The notes under the pieces were generated by a model. It saw only the letters and a program-made list of their open reading frames with translations, was not told the origin of the DNA and made no database searches. Shown here piece after piece: positions 1 through 10,052 of a DNA stretch of 30,000 nucleotides (the stretch's first letter is position 1; each line of letters starts with the position of its first letter). Origin of the DNA: Symbiodinium natans (lineage: Eukaryota; Sar; Dinophyceae; Suessiales; Symbiodiniaceae); assembly GCA_905221605.1 (NCBI GenBank), contig CAJNDS010000225.1, positions 502,501 to 532,500 of the forward strand, given 5' to 3'. The position numbers were made by a program, and so were the translations under genes.

Positions 1-415
1 GTTTAGGGTTTAGGGTTTAGGACTGCGGGTTTTGTACTTGAGGTTTTAAGGTTTACGCGTGACGCGATCCTCCCCTTCCTGCAAATTGATGACGAAACTT
101 CCAGGAGTCAGGGCTCAAGCCCTTATAGGGCTGAGGGTTCAGGCGTTTCGGGTTTCAGGGATTGGGGTTCAAGGGTTCTGGGTTTTGGGCCCTAGAGGTT
201 TTAGGGTGTAAGCGTTTTAGGGCTAGAGGGTTTAGGGTTCCAGGGCCTTGGGAATGGGTCCTAGAGGATTTGAGGTTAGGATGTGCGGTTCAGGGTCTTG
301 GGTCTTGGGGCTTCAAAGGGTTCAATGGTTTAGGGTTTAGGCTAAGAGTTTGGGGTTTTAGGGCTTGAGGTCCTGGAGGGTTGAGGGTTGAGAGTTTTAG
401 GGTTTTTGGGTGGCG
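1..415 (+). repeat. Degenerate TTTAGGG-like sequence
   Basis: Three near-perfect heptamers (1-21) are followed by diverged relatives (TTCAGGG, TTTCGGG, TTGAGGG). A less repetitive pocket at about 51-130 is open in one plus frame (contains DAILPFLQIDDETSR), but it is too short to call. Confidence 0.6.
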
Positions 416-1125
416 AACCAGAGTTTCACTTTGGAGCTGCGCACAGGCAATCTACTAGGAAAGCGGCATATCTGCCCACTCCCAATTCATGGACTCTATG
501 ACTATCACATGACAAGTAGAAGGTCCTCACTGTTCAGGGTTCGGATAACCGGATAGTCCTGATAAACTCCAAGCCCTTGACCCAGGTTTGAAATCACAAC
601 CGCGACGCAAAGGTACACAAGAGCCGGGAGCAGGGAGGTATTCGAGGCTTGGGGTTAAGGGTCTTAGGAGTCCAGGGTTTGGGCGTTTCGAAACTCTTAG
701 CCCAATAACCAAATTTTAGTAAGGGTACCCGTCTTTTGGTCGGTTACTTTACAAGGGGTGCCAACAAAAACAGGGTCAAAGGGTACCACCGGGCTGGCAA
801 GGACAGGTTGTATAAGGGTTTAAGGCTTTAGCAAGGACCGGCTCCCTCTAGTACTACTTGGAAGCCCTTTTGACCTTTTGACTTAGTAAGTAGGGTTAGT
901 AAGGTGGGCTATGGGGATTATAAGAGGGCTTCTAGGGGATACTAAGTGGGCTTACGAAGTCAAAAGAGCTTCCAAGTAGTGAGAATTTATACCCCGAGCT
1001 CCAAATCCAGCGCCGGGATACACAGGCTGGGCGTCGACACCTCAGTCTGCAAGCTCCGGCTCTTGGGCAGATTGAGGGCTTAGGGGACTTAAAGCGTAGG
1101 GTTTAGTTTCAGGGCCGAGCGTTTC
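416..1125. other. Unique sequence, no established gene
   Basis: No clear repeat. A plus-strand segment at 422-522 is open for 33 codons between an AG and an AG|GT, and 586-612 and 1011-1066 could follow in compatible phase. The opposite strand of 422-522 is also open, so coding status is unresolved. Confidence 0.4.
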
Positions 1126-1302
1126 GGTTAGGGTTTAGGGTTTAGGGTTTAGGGTTTAGAGTTTAGGGTTTAGGGTTTAGGGTTTAGGGTTTAGGGTTTA
1201 GGGTTTAGGGTTTAGGGTTTAGGGTTTAGGGTTTAGGGTTTAGGGTTTCGGGTTTAGGGTTTCGGGTTTAGGGTTTCGGGTGTCGGGTTTCGGGTTTCGG
1301 GC
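1126..1302 (+). repeat. TTTAGGG tract grading into TTTCGGG
   Basis: About 20 heptamers on the plus strand are nearly perfect to about 1246. TTTCGGG and TGTCGGG variants replace them up to 1302. Confidence 0.95.
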
Positions 1303-1515
1303 TTCCGGCCCTTTATTCACAAAGGAATCCCTGAAACGTGTTCAAAACTCGAAGAAACGATCCATGTGGAATTGCTGGGCTTGGGTCTTCCAGAGCAGTA
1401 CCTTTAATCGAAAGAGTGAGGGCTTCTTCGGAGCTTAAGGTTTCCCGTGGCTTCGGGCTCTGTTTTGTAATTGGCTTCGGGCTCTGTTTTGTAATTGGGC
1501 TTGCCAACTGGGCCT
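1303..1515. other. Unique spacer before the 134-bp satellite
   Basis: The plus strand is open over about 1303-1397 (contains FIHKGIPETCSKLEE). No gene is established. Confidence 0.35.
1449..1496. repeat. Perfect 24-bp direct duplication
   Basis: The 24 bp at 1449-1472 (GGCTTCGGGCTCTG...) recur immediately at 1473-1496 without a mismatch, just before the satellite array. Confidence 0.9.
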
Positions 1516-3736
1516 GAATCTAAGAACAGTTCAACATACCTCAAACCCATACCCCTTAGCCTATACAAGAAGAATAGAAGGAAGACATTTGCCATAACCC
1601 TTATGTTCTTTTCAAAGGTATGCCCAAGGGGTATGTTGAAGATGTCTTAGAATCTAAGAACAATTCAACATACCTCAAACCCATACCCCTTAGCCTATAC
1701 AAGAAGAATAGAAGGAAGACATTTGCCATAACCCTTATGTTCTTTTCAAAGGTATGCCCAAGGGGTATGTTGAAGATGTCTTAGAATCTAAGAACAATTC
1801 AACATACCTCAAACCCATACCCCTTAACCTATGCAAGAAGAATAGAAGGAAGACATTTGCCATAACCCTTATGTTCTTTTCAAAGGTATGCCCAAGGGGT
1901 ATGTTGAAGATGTCTTAGAATCTAAGAACAATTCAACATACCTCAAACCCATACCCCTTAACCTATACAAGAAGAATAGAAGGAAGACATTTGCCATAAC
2001 CCTTATGTTCTTTTCAAAGGTATGCCAAGGGGTATGTTGAAGATGTCTTAGAATCTAAGAACCAACATACCTCAAACCCATACCCCTTACCTATGCAAGA
2101 AGAATAGAAGGAAGACATTTGCCATAACCCTTATGTTCTTTTCAAAGGTATGCCCAAGGGGTATGTTGAAGATGTCTTAGAATCTAAGAACAATTCAACA
2201 TACCTCAAATCCATACCCCTTAACCTATACAAGAAGAATAGAAGGAAGACATTTGCCATAACCCTTATGTTCTTTTCAAAGGTATGCCCAAGGGGTATGT
2301 TGAAGATGTCTTAGAATCTAAGAACAACTCAACATACCTCAAACCCATACCCCTTGGCCTATACAAGAAGAATAGAAGGAAGACATTTGCCATAACCCTT
2401 ATGTTCTTTTCAAAGGTATGCCCAAGGGGTATGTTGAAGATGTCTTAGAATCTAAGAACAATTCAACATACCTCAAACCCATACCCCTTAACCTATGCAA
2501 GAAGAATAGAAGGAAGACATTTGCCATAACCCTTATGTTCTTTTCAAAGGTATGCCCAAGGGGTATGTTGAAGATGTCTTAGAATCTAAGAACAATTCAA
2601 CATACCTCAAACCCATACCCCTTAACCTATACAAGAAGAATAGAAGGAAGACATTTGCCATAACCCTTATGTTCTTTTCAAAGGTATGCACAAGGGGTAT
2701 GTTGAAGATGTCTTAGAATCTAAGAACAGTTCAACATACCTCAAACCCATACCCCTTAACCTATGCAAGAAGAATAGAAGGAAGACATTTGCCATAACCC
2801 TTATGTTCTTTTCAAAGGTATGCCCAAGGGGTATGTTGAAGATGTCTTAGAATCTAAGAACAATTCAACATACCTCAAACACATACCCCTTGGCCTATAC
2901 AAGAAGAATAGAAGGAAGACATTTGCCATAACCCTTATGTTCTTTTCAAAGGTATGCCCAAGGGGTATGTTGAAGGATGTCTTAGAATCTAAGACCAATT
3001 CAACATACCTCAAACCCATACCCCTTAACCTATACAAGAAGAATAGAAGGAAGACATTTGCCATAACCCTTATGTTCTTTTCAAAGGTATGCCCAAGGGG
3101 TATGTTGAAGATGTCTTAGAATCTAAGAACAACTCAACATACCTCAAACCCATACACCTTAACCTATACAAGAAGAATAGAAGGAAAACATTTGCCATAC
3201 CTCTTATGTTCTTTTCAAAGGTATGCACAAGGGGTATGTTGAAGATGTCTTAGAATCTAAGAACAATTCAACATACCTCAAACCCATACCCCTTAACCTA
3301 TACAAGAAGAATAGAAGGAAGACATTTGCCATAACCCTTATGTTCTTTTCAAAGGTATGCCCAAGGGGTATGTTGAAGATGTCTTAGAATCTAAGAACAG
3401 TTCAACATACCTCAAACCCATACCCCTTGGCCTATACAAGAAGAATAGAAGGAAGACATTTGCCATAACCCTTATGTTCTTTTCAAAGGTATGCCCAAGG
3501 AGCCCCTTAACCTATACAAGAAGAACAGAAGGAAGACATTTGCCATAACCCTTATGTTCTTTTCAAAGGTATGCCCAAGGGGTATGTTGAAGATGTCTTA
3601 GAATCTAAGAACAATTCAACATACCTCAAACCATACCCCTTAACCTATATAAGAAGAATCGAAGGAAGAATTTTTACCATACCCCTTACGTTCTTTTCAG
3701 GGGTATGCCCAAGGGGTATGTTGAAGATGTCTTAGA
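1516..3736. repeat. 134-bp tandem satellite, about 17 copies
   Basis: Unit starts (GAATCTAAGA) lie at 1516, 1650, 1784, 1918, 2051, 2180, 2314, 2448, 2582, 2716, 2850, 2985, 3119, 3253 and 3387. A shortened unit of about 80 bp follows, then a diverged last copy at 3601. Most spacings are exactly 134 bp and copies differ by only a few bases, so the array is young or homogenised. Each unit junction contains a nested inverted repeat. Short reading frames across the array carry no recognisable domain. Confidence 0.97.
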
Positions 3737-4336
3737 CTTGTAAATGCTGCTTGTCCCTTTTGGGGAGCTTGATGCTTTATAGAGCTTTTCGGGTGTTGGG
3801 GGCACACGCCCCAAGGCAGAGCACTCTTGCAACCGAGCCTGCCTCCCTCTAAACTTATAGGGTTCTTAAGGGATGGGGGGTTCATGGGGGGGTAGGTACC
3901 TAGGGAACCTTAGGGAAGCTTAGGCCCCCTCTTAAGAAGCCTATATAAAATCCTAGACCTTAGACGCGAGACCTGTACTGGAGCTGCAGGCCAGCACTCC
4001 CCAGGAATATGGACCTGCTTTTTGTTTGTCTTAAGGCGTGCAGATTTGAATCGGCTGTTTTCTCAAGTCCTGCAGACATGAACCGGAAGAGATGTTGCCC
4101 TAAACCCTAACCCTAATGAAACCCCAAACTCTCAACGCTCACCCGCAGCTCTCAGTTCGCGTCCCAAACCCCGATTGGCAGGGCGATCCACGTCGTACAT
4201 CATGGCAATCAGCTGCTGATTTCTAGTCCGTCTATTTCCCCAAACCTACCTAAGCCCCCAGAGTATGCAACAAAAAGCTGTCCTTCTTATGGGCTTGGGG
4301 CTGCTGTTTAAATGCTTTGAGGGTCCAGGTAACTCC
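3737..4336. other. Unique sequence between satellite and telomere-type tracts
   Basis: Non-repetitive apart from a short CCCTAAA/CCCTAA patch near 4098-4115. Possible plus-strand exon pieces at 4044-4093 and 4278-4328 are bounded by AG and GT, but other frames are open too. Confidence 0.4.
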
Positions 4337-4529
4337 TCGCCTAAACCCTAAAATCACCTCTAAACCCTGAAGCTTAAGCCCCTAAGCCCTAACCCCCAAT
4401 TCCTAAACCCTAAATCTAAACCCTAAACCCCAACTCCTAAACTCTAAACTCTAAACCCTAAACCCTAAACCCTAAACCCTAAACCCTAAACCCTAAACCC
4501 TAAACCCTAAACCCTAAACCCTAAACCCT
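4337..4529 (-). repeat. CCCTAAA tract, degenerate then perfect
   Basis: Degenerate complement-strand telomere repeats to about 4450, then perfect CCCTAAA to 4529. Faces the opposite-orientation tract at 4601 across 71 bp. Confidence 0.93.
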
Positions 4530-4600
4530 CTGTGTTCCTTAAGTGTCCGAGTCGCCCATTTCTGTCCGGCCTTCGGTTGCCGCCATCCTGGGGCCTCCAA

Positions 4601-4699
4601 GGTTTAGGGTTTAGGGTTTAGGGTTTAGGGTTTAGGGTTTAGGGTTTAGGGTTTAGGGTTTAGGGTTTAGGGTTTAGGGTTTAGGGTTTAGGGTTTAGG
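4601..4699 (+). repeat. TTTAGGG tract
   Basis: About 14 nearly perfect heptamers, inverted relative to the tract ending at 4529. Confidence 0.95.
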
Positions 4700-4947
4700 A
4701 GCTTTAGAGGGCACCGGGTTTGAAGATTCGCCGGGGCTGAGCGTTCGAAACCCTCAGGTCACTTCTCAAAATGATAGCTAAATATTTCGGGCCGCCTTAG
4801 ACTGGTAAGCCCACAAGGACCCCTAATTTTGATACTCCGCCGAATAAACCTACGGGCTTGAGGGTTCAGGTGAAGTTGAGGGTTGGGGGGTCAAAGTCTT
4901 AGGGTTCCGGACAAGGGCCTGTTTAGCCTTTGAGCTGTCAGAGCCTT

Positions 4948-5112
4948 TAACCCTAAACCCTAACCCTAAACCCTAAACCCTAAAATCTTATGGGCTCTGT
5001 CTTGGGCATCCCGAAACCATAAGGGGCAAGCAGCGAATTTGGGACCGCCAGCCTGGTCAAAAAGCTGCTAAACCTTAAACCCTAAACCCTAAACCCTAAA
5101 CCCTAAACCCCT
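4948..5112 (-). repeat. Two short CCCTAAA tracts
   Basis: Tracts at 4948-4985 and 5067-5112, separated by an 80-bp island. Confidence 0.9.
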
Positions 5113-5720
5113 TGAAAACGACTGGACGAACCTGATTTTCCCCGAACAAAAAGAGCTTACTAAGCGCCAAAAACGCTCTAATAAAATCAGACCCTAAACC
5201 TTTTCCTCAAACGGCGAAATTCGGCCAAACACCAAGAAAACATGTTCAAAAAGGCTGAGCTTGGCTGACTTCTGAAGCCCTCCTAAAAGTTTAACTTTTA
5301 GGCTCCTTATTGTAGTTTCTGCAAAACCCACAAGGTTAAAGTCCTGAGAGCCATCCAGAAGAAAGCCAAGGAATGGAGAGGTGCCTGATTGATAAATCGG
5401 GGTGTTCACCGCAAAACGCCCAGAACGATCCTTCAACCTCCCAGGGTTTGGGTGGGGTGTCAGAGTTGGCACGGTGAAGGGGATCAGTACTTAGGGGCCT
5501 TCATAGTTAGAATAAGAAGTTGGGTGTCATTTCATTAGAAGAACTATTTGGGGACCAGAAGGGAAAACGATTATTAGTTATTGCGACCCCAGAGTATCTT
5601 ACCTCCTGAAGCCGGCTGAAAGTTGGGGATTTGGGATTTGGGGGCTCCCGATGTTTTGCCTGGGCTTGAACTGCCGCAGGCGAAGCAACAAAGGCAGGCT
5701 CCATGGCTGCTTCTGGAATA
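5113..5720. other. 608-bp unique island, possible exons
   Basis: No repeat or recognised family. Plus-strand segments at 5316-5380 (contains VKVLRAIQKKAKEW), 5539-5593 (contains KGKRLLVIATPE) and 5680-5721 lie between AG and GT dinucleotides and are phase-compatible. Minus frames are also open at 5194-5472 and 5507-5704, so strand and reality are unsettled. Confidence 0.3.
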
Positions 5721-5855
5721 GGTTAGGGTTTAGGGTTTAGGGTTTAGGGTTTAGGGTTTAGGGTTTAGGGTTTAGGGTTTAGGGTTTAGGGTTTAGGGTT
5801 TAGGGTTTAGGGTTTAGGGTTTAGGGTTTAGGGTTTAGGGTTTAGGGTTTAGGGT
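5721..5855 (+). repeat. TTTAGGG tract, about 19 units
   Basis: GGTTAGGG followed by perfect heptamers to 5855. Confidence 0.96.
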
Positions 5856-6396
5856 CTATAGACTTTAGGGCTTAGGGCTTGGGGGGTCGAGGCGAAACCA
5901 CAACTCTGCCAAGGCTCGGTGGCTTACTTTCACAACAGCTAGTTCCTTGCTGGGATAATATTAAAATTTAAATTGTTATTCCTTATTGGGTTCAAAAGTA
6001 CCCTTAAAAATGTAAAATGTTACCCAACTTTGACAGAAGCATCAACACAATTGCCGAAGGCTTGGGGTACAACCTGTCTGGTACGGGTCGGGCTGAAGGT
6101 AACCTGTGATACAGACTAGGGCCTCCCTTTCCAGCTGTTGTGGGCGGTTTCCTGCTCTTGAAGCCGAATATACGGGCCTTGATGCATTCGAACAGGGTTT
6201 GGGGGGTATTATCGTATAATCATATAGGGATCATGAGGGAATACTGCTAGCAATTATTCCGACCCCTATTATGCTGGCAAAGGGTCCTCACGGGAGGGGC
6301 ATCTCGGGGGAGTAAGAAGCTCAACATTCCCCAACACCACGGAACACTCCCTGAGACTTGCCAAGCTTCCCAAAAGTTCCCTAGGTATCTCCCTCG
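5856..6396. other. Unique island
   Basis: Contains an AT-rich patch (5946-6025) and two open plus segments bounded by AG and GT: 6120-6196 (contains PAVVGGFLLLKPNIRALM) and 6320-6384 (ends CCTAG|GTATCT). No family recognised. Confidence 0.3.
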
Positions 6397-6480
6397 TTTG
6401 CGGTTTGCGGTTTGCGGTTTGCGGTTTGCGGTTTGCGGTTTAGGGTTTAGGGTTTAGGGTTTAGGGTTTAGGGTTTAGGA
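6397..6480 (+). repeat. TTTGCGG block joined to TTTAGGG block
   Basis: Six perfect TTTGCGG units (6397-6438) switch without transition to six TTTAGGG units (6439-6480). Confidence 0.96.
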
Positions 6481-6612
6481 TTTAGGGTTCGGGGCATGCA
6501 TTCACACCCAGACTTCTGCCCCAGACCCTGCACGCACAACTTGCAAAAGCCCCCAAATCCCGAACCCAAAGCCCTAAAGCCAGCCTGAACGCTATAACCC
6601 GACGTCCTCGAA

Positions 6613-6659
6613 GCCCTAACCCTAAACCCTAAACCCTAAACCCTAAACCCTAAACCCTG
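6613..6659 (-). repeat. CCCTAAA tract
   Basis: Six units, opposite in orientation to the tract ending at 6480. Confidence 0.93.
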
Positions 6660-6732
6660 TGAAACCCAAGACTCGACTCCCGGGTTAAGTTTCGTAAAGG
6701 AGTCCTTGACCTTCCGGCTTTTAGCCCCAATT

Positions 6733-6831
6733 GGGTTTAGGGTTTAGGGTTTAGGGTTTAGGGTTTAGAGTTTAGGGTTTAGGGTTTAGGGTTTAGGGTT
6801 TAGGGTTTAGGGTTTGGGGCTTGGGGCTTGG
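6733..6831 (+). repeat. TTTAGGG tract ending in CTTGGGG
   Basis: About 11 TTTAGGG units with one TTTAGAG, then TTTGGGG/CTTGGGG variants. The 73-bp island before it has plus frame 6690-6734 open into GG|GTTTAG. Confidence 0.94.
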
Positions 6832-7136
6832 GGTACATGGAGGTCCAAGGGTACTTATAACCCAATTCCAAGTCTGCATATAACCTACTTTGAGGACTTG
6901 GGGTTTATAAGTGCAGTTGTAAGTGTAGGGTTCAGGGTTTGGGTTCAGGGTTCGGTGGGTCTGAACTGCTGAGGGGTAAAGAGTCTAATAGAATGGAGAC
7001 CGGACGAATACTCTGAAACCCCAAGCCCATAAACCCCAAACCTGAAACCCCCAAACCCTATGGGCCAGAAAATCACAAAGCCCCACAATTTTAAACTCCC
7101 AAAGCCGTACACCCCCTCAACCCCCAAAAGCGTTCC
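6832..7136. other. Weakly telomere-like spacer
   Basis: Scattered diverged heptamers of both orientations (e.g. GGGTTTGGGTTCAGGG near 6930, CCCCAAACCTGAAACCC near 7030). No gene seen. Confidence 0.5.
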
Positions 7137-7275
7137 CTCAACCCTAAACCACCTAAACCCCCTAAACAGAGTTACCCTGAACCCTAAACCCCCAAAACCC
7201 CCCGAAAGAAGTGCTCCTAAACCCTAAACCCCTAGAACCCCCAAAAAAACCTTTTCCTAAACCCTAAACCCCCCT
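7137..7275 (-). repeat. Degenerate CCCTAAA region with loose longer periodicity
   Basis: CCTAAACCCTAAACCCCC-type clusters alternate with A-rich connectors three times, suggesting a decayed longer tandem unit. Confidence 0.6.
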
Positions 7276-7461
7276 AAAAAAGTTACCCAAAAAGTGTTAA
7301 TATAGGGGTCGGAATAACCTTCGAATATTAATTCCTTATGATCCCTTTATATGATACTATAATAACCCTCCTACACTACCACACTGCTTATCCCCAGGTG
7401 AGGCGCGCAGATGCCAATATGGATACAGCAACGGGCTGCTGCAAGGACGAAGAAAACCCCT

Positions 7462-7550
7462 CAGGGTTTACGGTTTAGGGTTTAGGGTTTAGGGTTTGGG
7501 GTTTAGGGTTTAGGAGCCTGAAACCCTACACCCTAAACCCTAAACTCATA
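7462..7550. repeat. Compact telomeric foldback
   Basis: TTTAGGG-type repeats (7462-7515) are followed within about 6 bp by CCCTACA/CCCTAAA (7521-7550), so the pair can form a hairpin with almost no loop. Confidence 0.9.
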
Positions 7551-7684
7551 AGCTCGGAAAACCCTTTCTAGCGCCATGTCACCTTCACCGTCCTGCAGCC
7601 CCCGTTTTGTCGCACGAATTAAGCGCTAGCCCCTGGGGAGGTATGGTTGGCAAGCACCGCCGCCCGGAAGCCGGGACCCAGGGT

Positions 7685-8050
7685 AGAGTTTAGGGTTTAG
7701 GGATTAGGGATGAGGGTTTAGGGTTTATAGGGTTTAGGGTTTAGGGTTCAGGCTTGGGGGTTTAGGGTTTAGGGTTTAGGGCTTTGGGTGTAGGGTTTAG
7801 GGGTGACAGGGTTTAGGGGTGCAGGGAATCAGGTCCAAGGACTTTCTCTTCCGAGCGAGCCCGTGTCAAGCTTGCACGGCCGAACAGCGGGGGCTTAGGG
7901 TTTAGGGCAAAGGATTTAGGGTTCAGAGTTCAGGGTTCAGGGTTTAGGGTTTGGGGTTTAGGGTTTAGGGTTTGGGTTTAAGGGCTAGGGTTTGGGGTTT
8001 CGGGTTTAGGTGCTTAGGGTTTAGGGGCTGAGGGTTTAGGAGTTTAGGAG
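7685..8050 (+). repeat. Degenerate TTTAGGG region in two parts
   Basis: Imperfect heptamers at about 7685-7815 and 7895-8050 flank a 75-bp non-repeat island. Confidence 0.8.
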
Positions 8051-8180
8051 TTTGCGGGTTGAGGGCGCAGACGCTTGCGCCACATCCTCGGCCAGCACGG
8101 CGCGAACAGACATCGCGCTCATAACAGGCATAACATAAATTCGCCAGCATGCTGTCAAAGCGGAGCATACGGACTCGTAC

Positions 8181-8226
8181 ACCCTAAGCCCTAAACCCTA
8201 AACCCTCAACCCTAAACCCTCATCCC
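8181..8226 (-). repeat. CCCTAAA tract
   Basis: Six units with CCCTAAG and CCCTCAA variants. Confidence 0.88.
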
Positions 8227-8335
8227 AAAAACCTCAACCACACAAGCCCAGAACTCTCTGCTTGTTACCAAGCGGCTCTTGGTAGGAAGCTGGGGCTCAG
8301 GGTTTTGGGGGCTTGGTGTGCAGGGTTCTGTTTGG

Positions 8336-8486
8336 AGGGTTTAGGGTTTAGGGTTTAGGGTTTAGGGTTTAGGGTTTAGGGTTTAGGGTTTGGGGTTTAA
8401 GGTTTAGGGTTTAGGGTTTAGGGCTTAGGGTTTAGGGTTTAGGGTTTAGGGTTTGTGGTTTGGGGCTTGGGGTTTGGGGTTTAGGG
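8336..8486 (+). repeat. TTTAGGG tract with TTTGGGG variants
   Basis: About 20 units; perfect from 8338 to about 8387, then mixed with TTTGGGG, TTTAAGG and CTTGGGG. Confidence 0.94.
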
Positions 8487-8560
8487 GGGCTTCGGCCATA
8501 GGGTTGGACCCCTTGGGAAGTATCCGGTTCCAAATTCTGATTGCAAGCCTAAGCTGCGCT

Positions 8561-8673
8561 TAACCCTTAAAACCTTAAAACCCTAAAACCCTAAACCCCG
8601 AAACCCCTAAACCCCCTAAACCCTGAACCCTAAACCCTAAACCCTAAACCCTAAACCCTAAACCCTTCAAACC
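8561..8673 (-). repeat. CCCTAAA tract with octamer variants
   Basis: Begins with CCCTAAAA and CCCCTAAA forms and becomes perfect CCCTAAA by about 8625-8666. The following island (8678-8763) is open on the plus strand up to GG|GTTTGAG. Confidence 0.92.
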
Positions 8674-8796
8674 CTAGCTGTCGTGGGCGACTGGCCGCCC
8701 AAAAGACAGCATGAAGGCGGAGGCAGCTTGCCTCTTCTGTACAGGGCTGGCGCAATGGCATGGGTTTGAGGGCTTAGGCTTCTTCAGGGTTTATAA

Positions 8797-8824
8797 ACCC
8801 TAAACCCTAAACCTTAAACCCTAC
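8797..8824 (-). repeat. Short CCCTAAA tract
   Basis: Four units. Confidence 0.85.
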
Positions 8825-8880
8825 ACAGCTAAAGCAACCGCCCAAATACCCATTACAACAAGCCCTTAAGACCTCTTAGG

Positions 8881-9030
8881 GTCTAGGTCTCGGGGCTGAA
8901 GGGTCTCGGGCTGAGGGTTTGCAGGCTCAGGGTTTAGGGTTCATAGGGTTTCATGGCCTGCGGGCGGGGGGGGGGGGTGGGGGTTGGAGGTCTTTCGGCT
9001 GCAAGGGTTTCGGGTTCAGGGTTTAGGGTT
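8881..9030 (+). repeat. Degenerate TTTAGGG-like region with a G12 run
   Basis: Mixed CTCGGGG, TTCAGGG and TTTCGGG units. An uninterrupted G12 lies at 8966-8977. Confidence 0.7.
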
Positions 9031-9055
9031 TCGGGCTCATATTGGCAGTTGATCA

Positions 9056-9100
9056 ACACCCTAAACCCTAAACCCTACACCCTAAACCCTACACCCTAAA
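9056..9100 (-). repeat. CCCTAAA/CCCTACA tract
   Basis: Six units with CCCTACA alternating. Confidence 0.9.
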
Positions 9101-9177
9101 TTTCCCTTATAAGCCCGAAAAATGCCCTAGTCATTTCCCAAGAAAGGAAGGACCTTTAAATCAACCCCATACTGGGG

Positions 9178-9262
9178 GGTTTCGGGTTTAGTGTTTAGGG
9201 CTTGGGGTTCAGGGCTTAGGGTTTAGGATTTAAATTTAGGGTTTGGAGTTTAGGGTTTAGGG
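9178..9262 (+). repeat. Degenerate TTTAGGG tract
   Basis: TTTCGGG, TTTAGTG, CTTGGGG and TTTAGGG units. Confidence 0.8.
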
Positions 9263-9539
9263 GTTGTGCTTGGGGTGAGTAGGACGCAAGGGTTTGAATC
9301 TGGGGTTGGCTCAAAGCACCTGCCGTTGCGTTAGGTGCTGATTTCGGAACAGCCGCTGAGCTGTTTCTGGCCCCGAAATTGCGACACCTTCACGTTCCTC
9401 GGGCTGGCAGCAAGAGGGGACACATCGAAACATCTTAGACCCTAGACACCGGAGGCCGCAAACCCCGACCTGATACCCTTCGGCCTGAAGGTTAACGGCT
9501 TTAGAGGTCTTCTGGGGGGGGGTGCGCCTGAAGACCTTG
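9263..9539. other. Unique spacer
   Basis: GC-moderate non-repeat sequence; no frame or motif distinguishes it. A G9 run lies near 9514-9522. Confidence 0.4.
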
Positions 9540-9760
9540 GGCTTAGGGTTTATGGGGTTTAGGGCCCACGGCTTTAGGGTTTGAGGGCTTTGAGGGTTTG
9601 GAGTTTTGGGGGGGGGGGGGGGTTAGGGGTTGAGGGGGTTAAGGCTTCGGAGTTGCGGTTTCAGGATTGCAGTTTTAGCGTTTAGGGTTTGGGGGGTTTG
9701 GGCTTAAGGTTCGGAGGTTGGGCGCGGGGTGTTGTTTGGGGCTGTTCGGTCTCGGGGTAT
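9540..9760 (+). repeat. Strongly degenerate TTTAGGG-like region with G15
   Basis: Rare perfect heptamers in G/T-rich sequence; G15 at 9608-9622. Confidence 0.65.
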
Positions 9761-9836
9761 AGGGCCCTAAACCCTGGACCCTAAACCCTAAACCTAAACC
9801 CTAAACCCCTAAACCCTAAACCCTAAACCCCTAAAC
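9761..9836 (-). repeat. CCCTAAA/CCCCTAAA tract
   Basis: About ten units. Its right edge gives a potential minus-strand donor, G|GTTTAG at 9837. Confidence 0.92.
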
Positions 9837-9969
9837 CGTAGTTTAGGGAAGTGGTGCAGCCAAGGGTCTTCGCGAGTATGTAGCTGTGGCAGAGGACCTT
9901 GGGGCCGTAGTCGTGCGCCATTTGGGCCCACCTCAACATCGGTTCTGGGATCCGAGACTCAAACGACCT
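9837..9969 (-). CDS. Candidate internal exon, 44 codons (unconfirmed)
   Basis: On the minus strand this island is open for 44 codons from an acceptor-like CCTTAG at 9971-9970 to G|GTTTAG at 9837, where telomere-type repeats begin. The codons favour G or C at the third position, and the peptide is rich in aromatic and charged residues (contains RWAQMAHDYGPKVLCH). I do not recognise the family. The plus strand is open for about 36 codons here but has less third-position GC. Best read as an exon in a repeat-filled gene or a gene remnant. Confidence 0.3.
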
Positions 9970-9976
9970 CTAAGGT

Positions 9977-10052
9977 TGGTTTAAGGGTTTAGGGCGGAAA
10001 CCCCAAACCCTAAACCCTAAACCTAACACCCTAAACCCTAAACCCTAAACCC
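9977..10052. repeat. Short telomeric foldback
   Basis: GGTTTAAGGGTTTAGGG is followed within a few bases by CCCTAAA units, so the two can pair. The 89-bp stretch 9975-10063 begins GTTGG and ends CCTAG, the outline of a mini-intron. Confidence 0.75.

Noticed and set aside
1-1302. A chromosome end at the left border
   Set aside because: The heptamers decay within 21 bases and tracts of both orientations fill the window, so the repeats are interstitial; the true end cannot be placed.
2801-3548. Open frames in the 134-bp satellite (e.g. MANVFLLFFLYR-type peptides)
   Set aside because: They appear on both strands, are broken by small length changes between copies, and match no domain.
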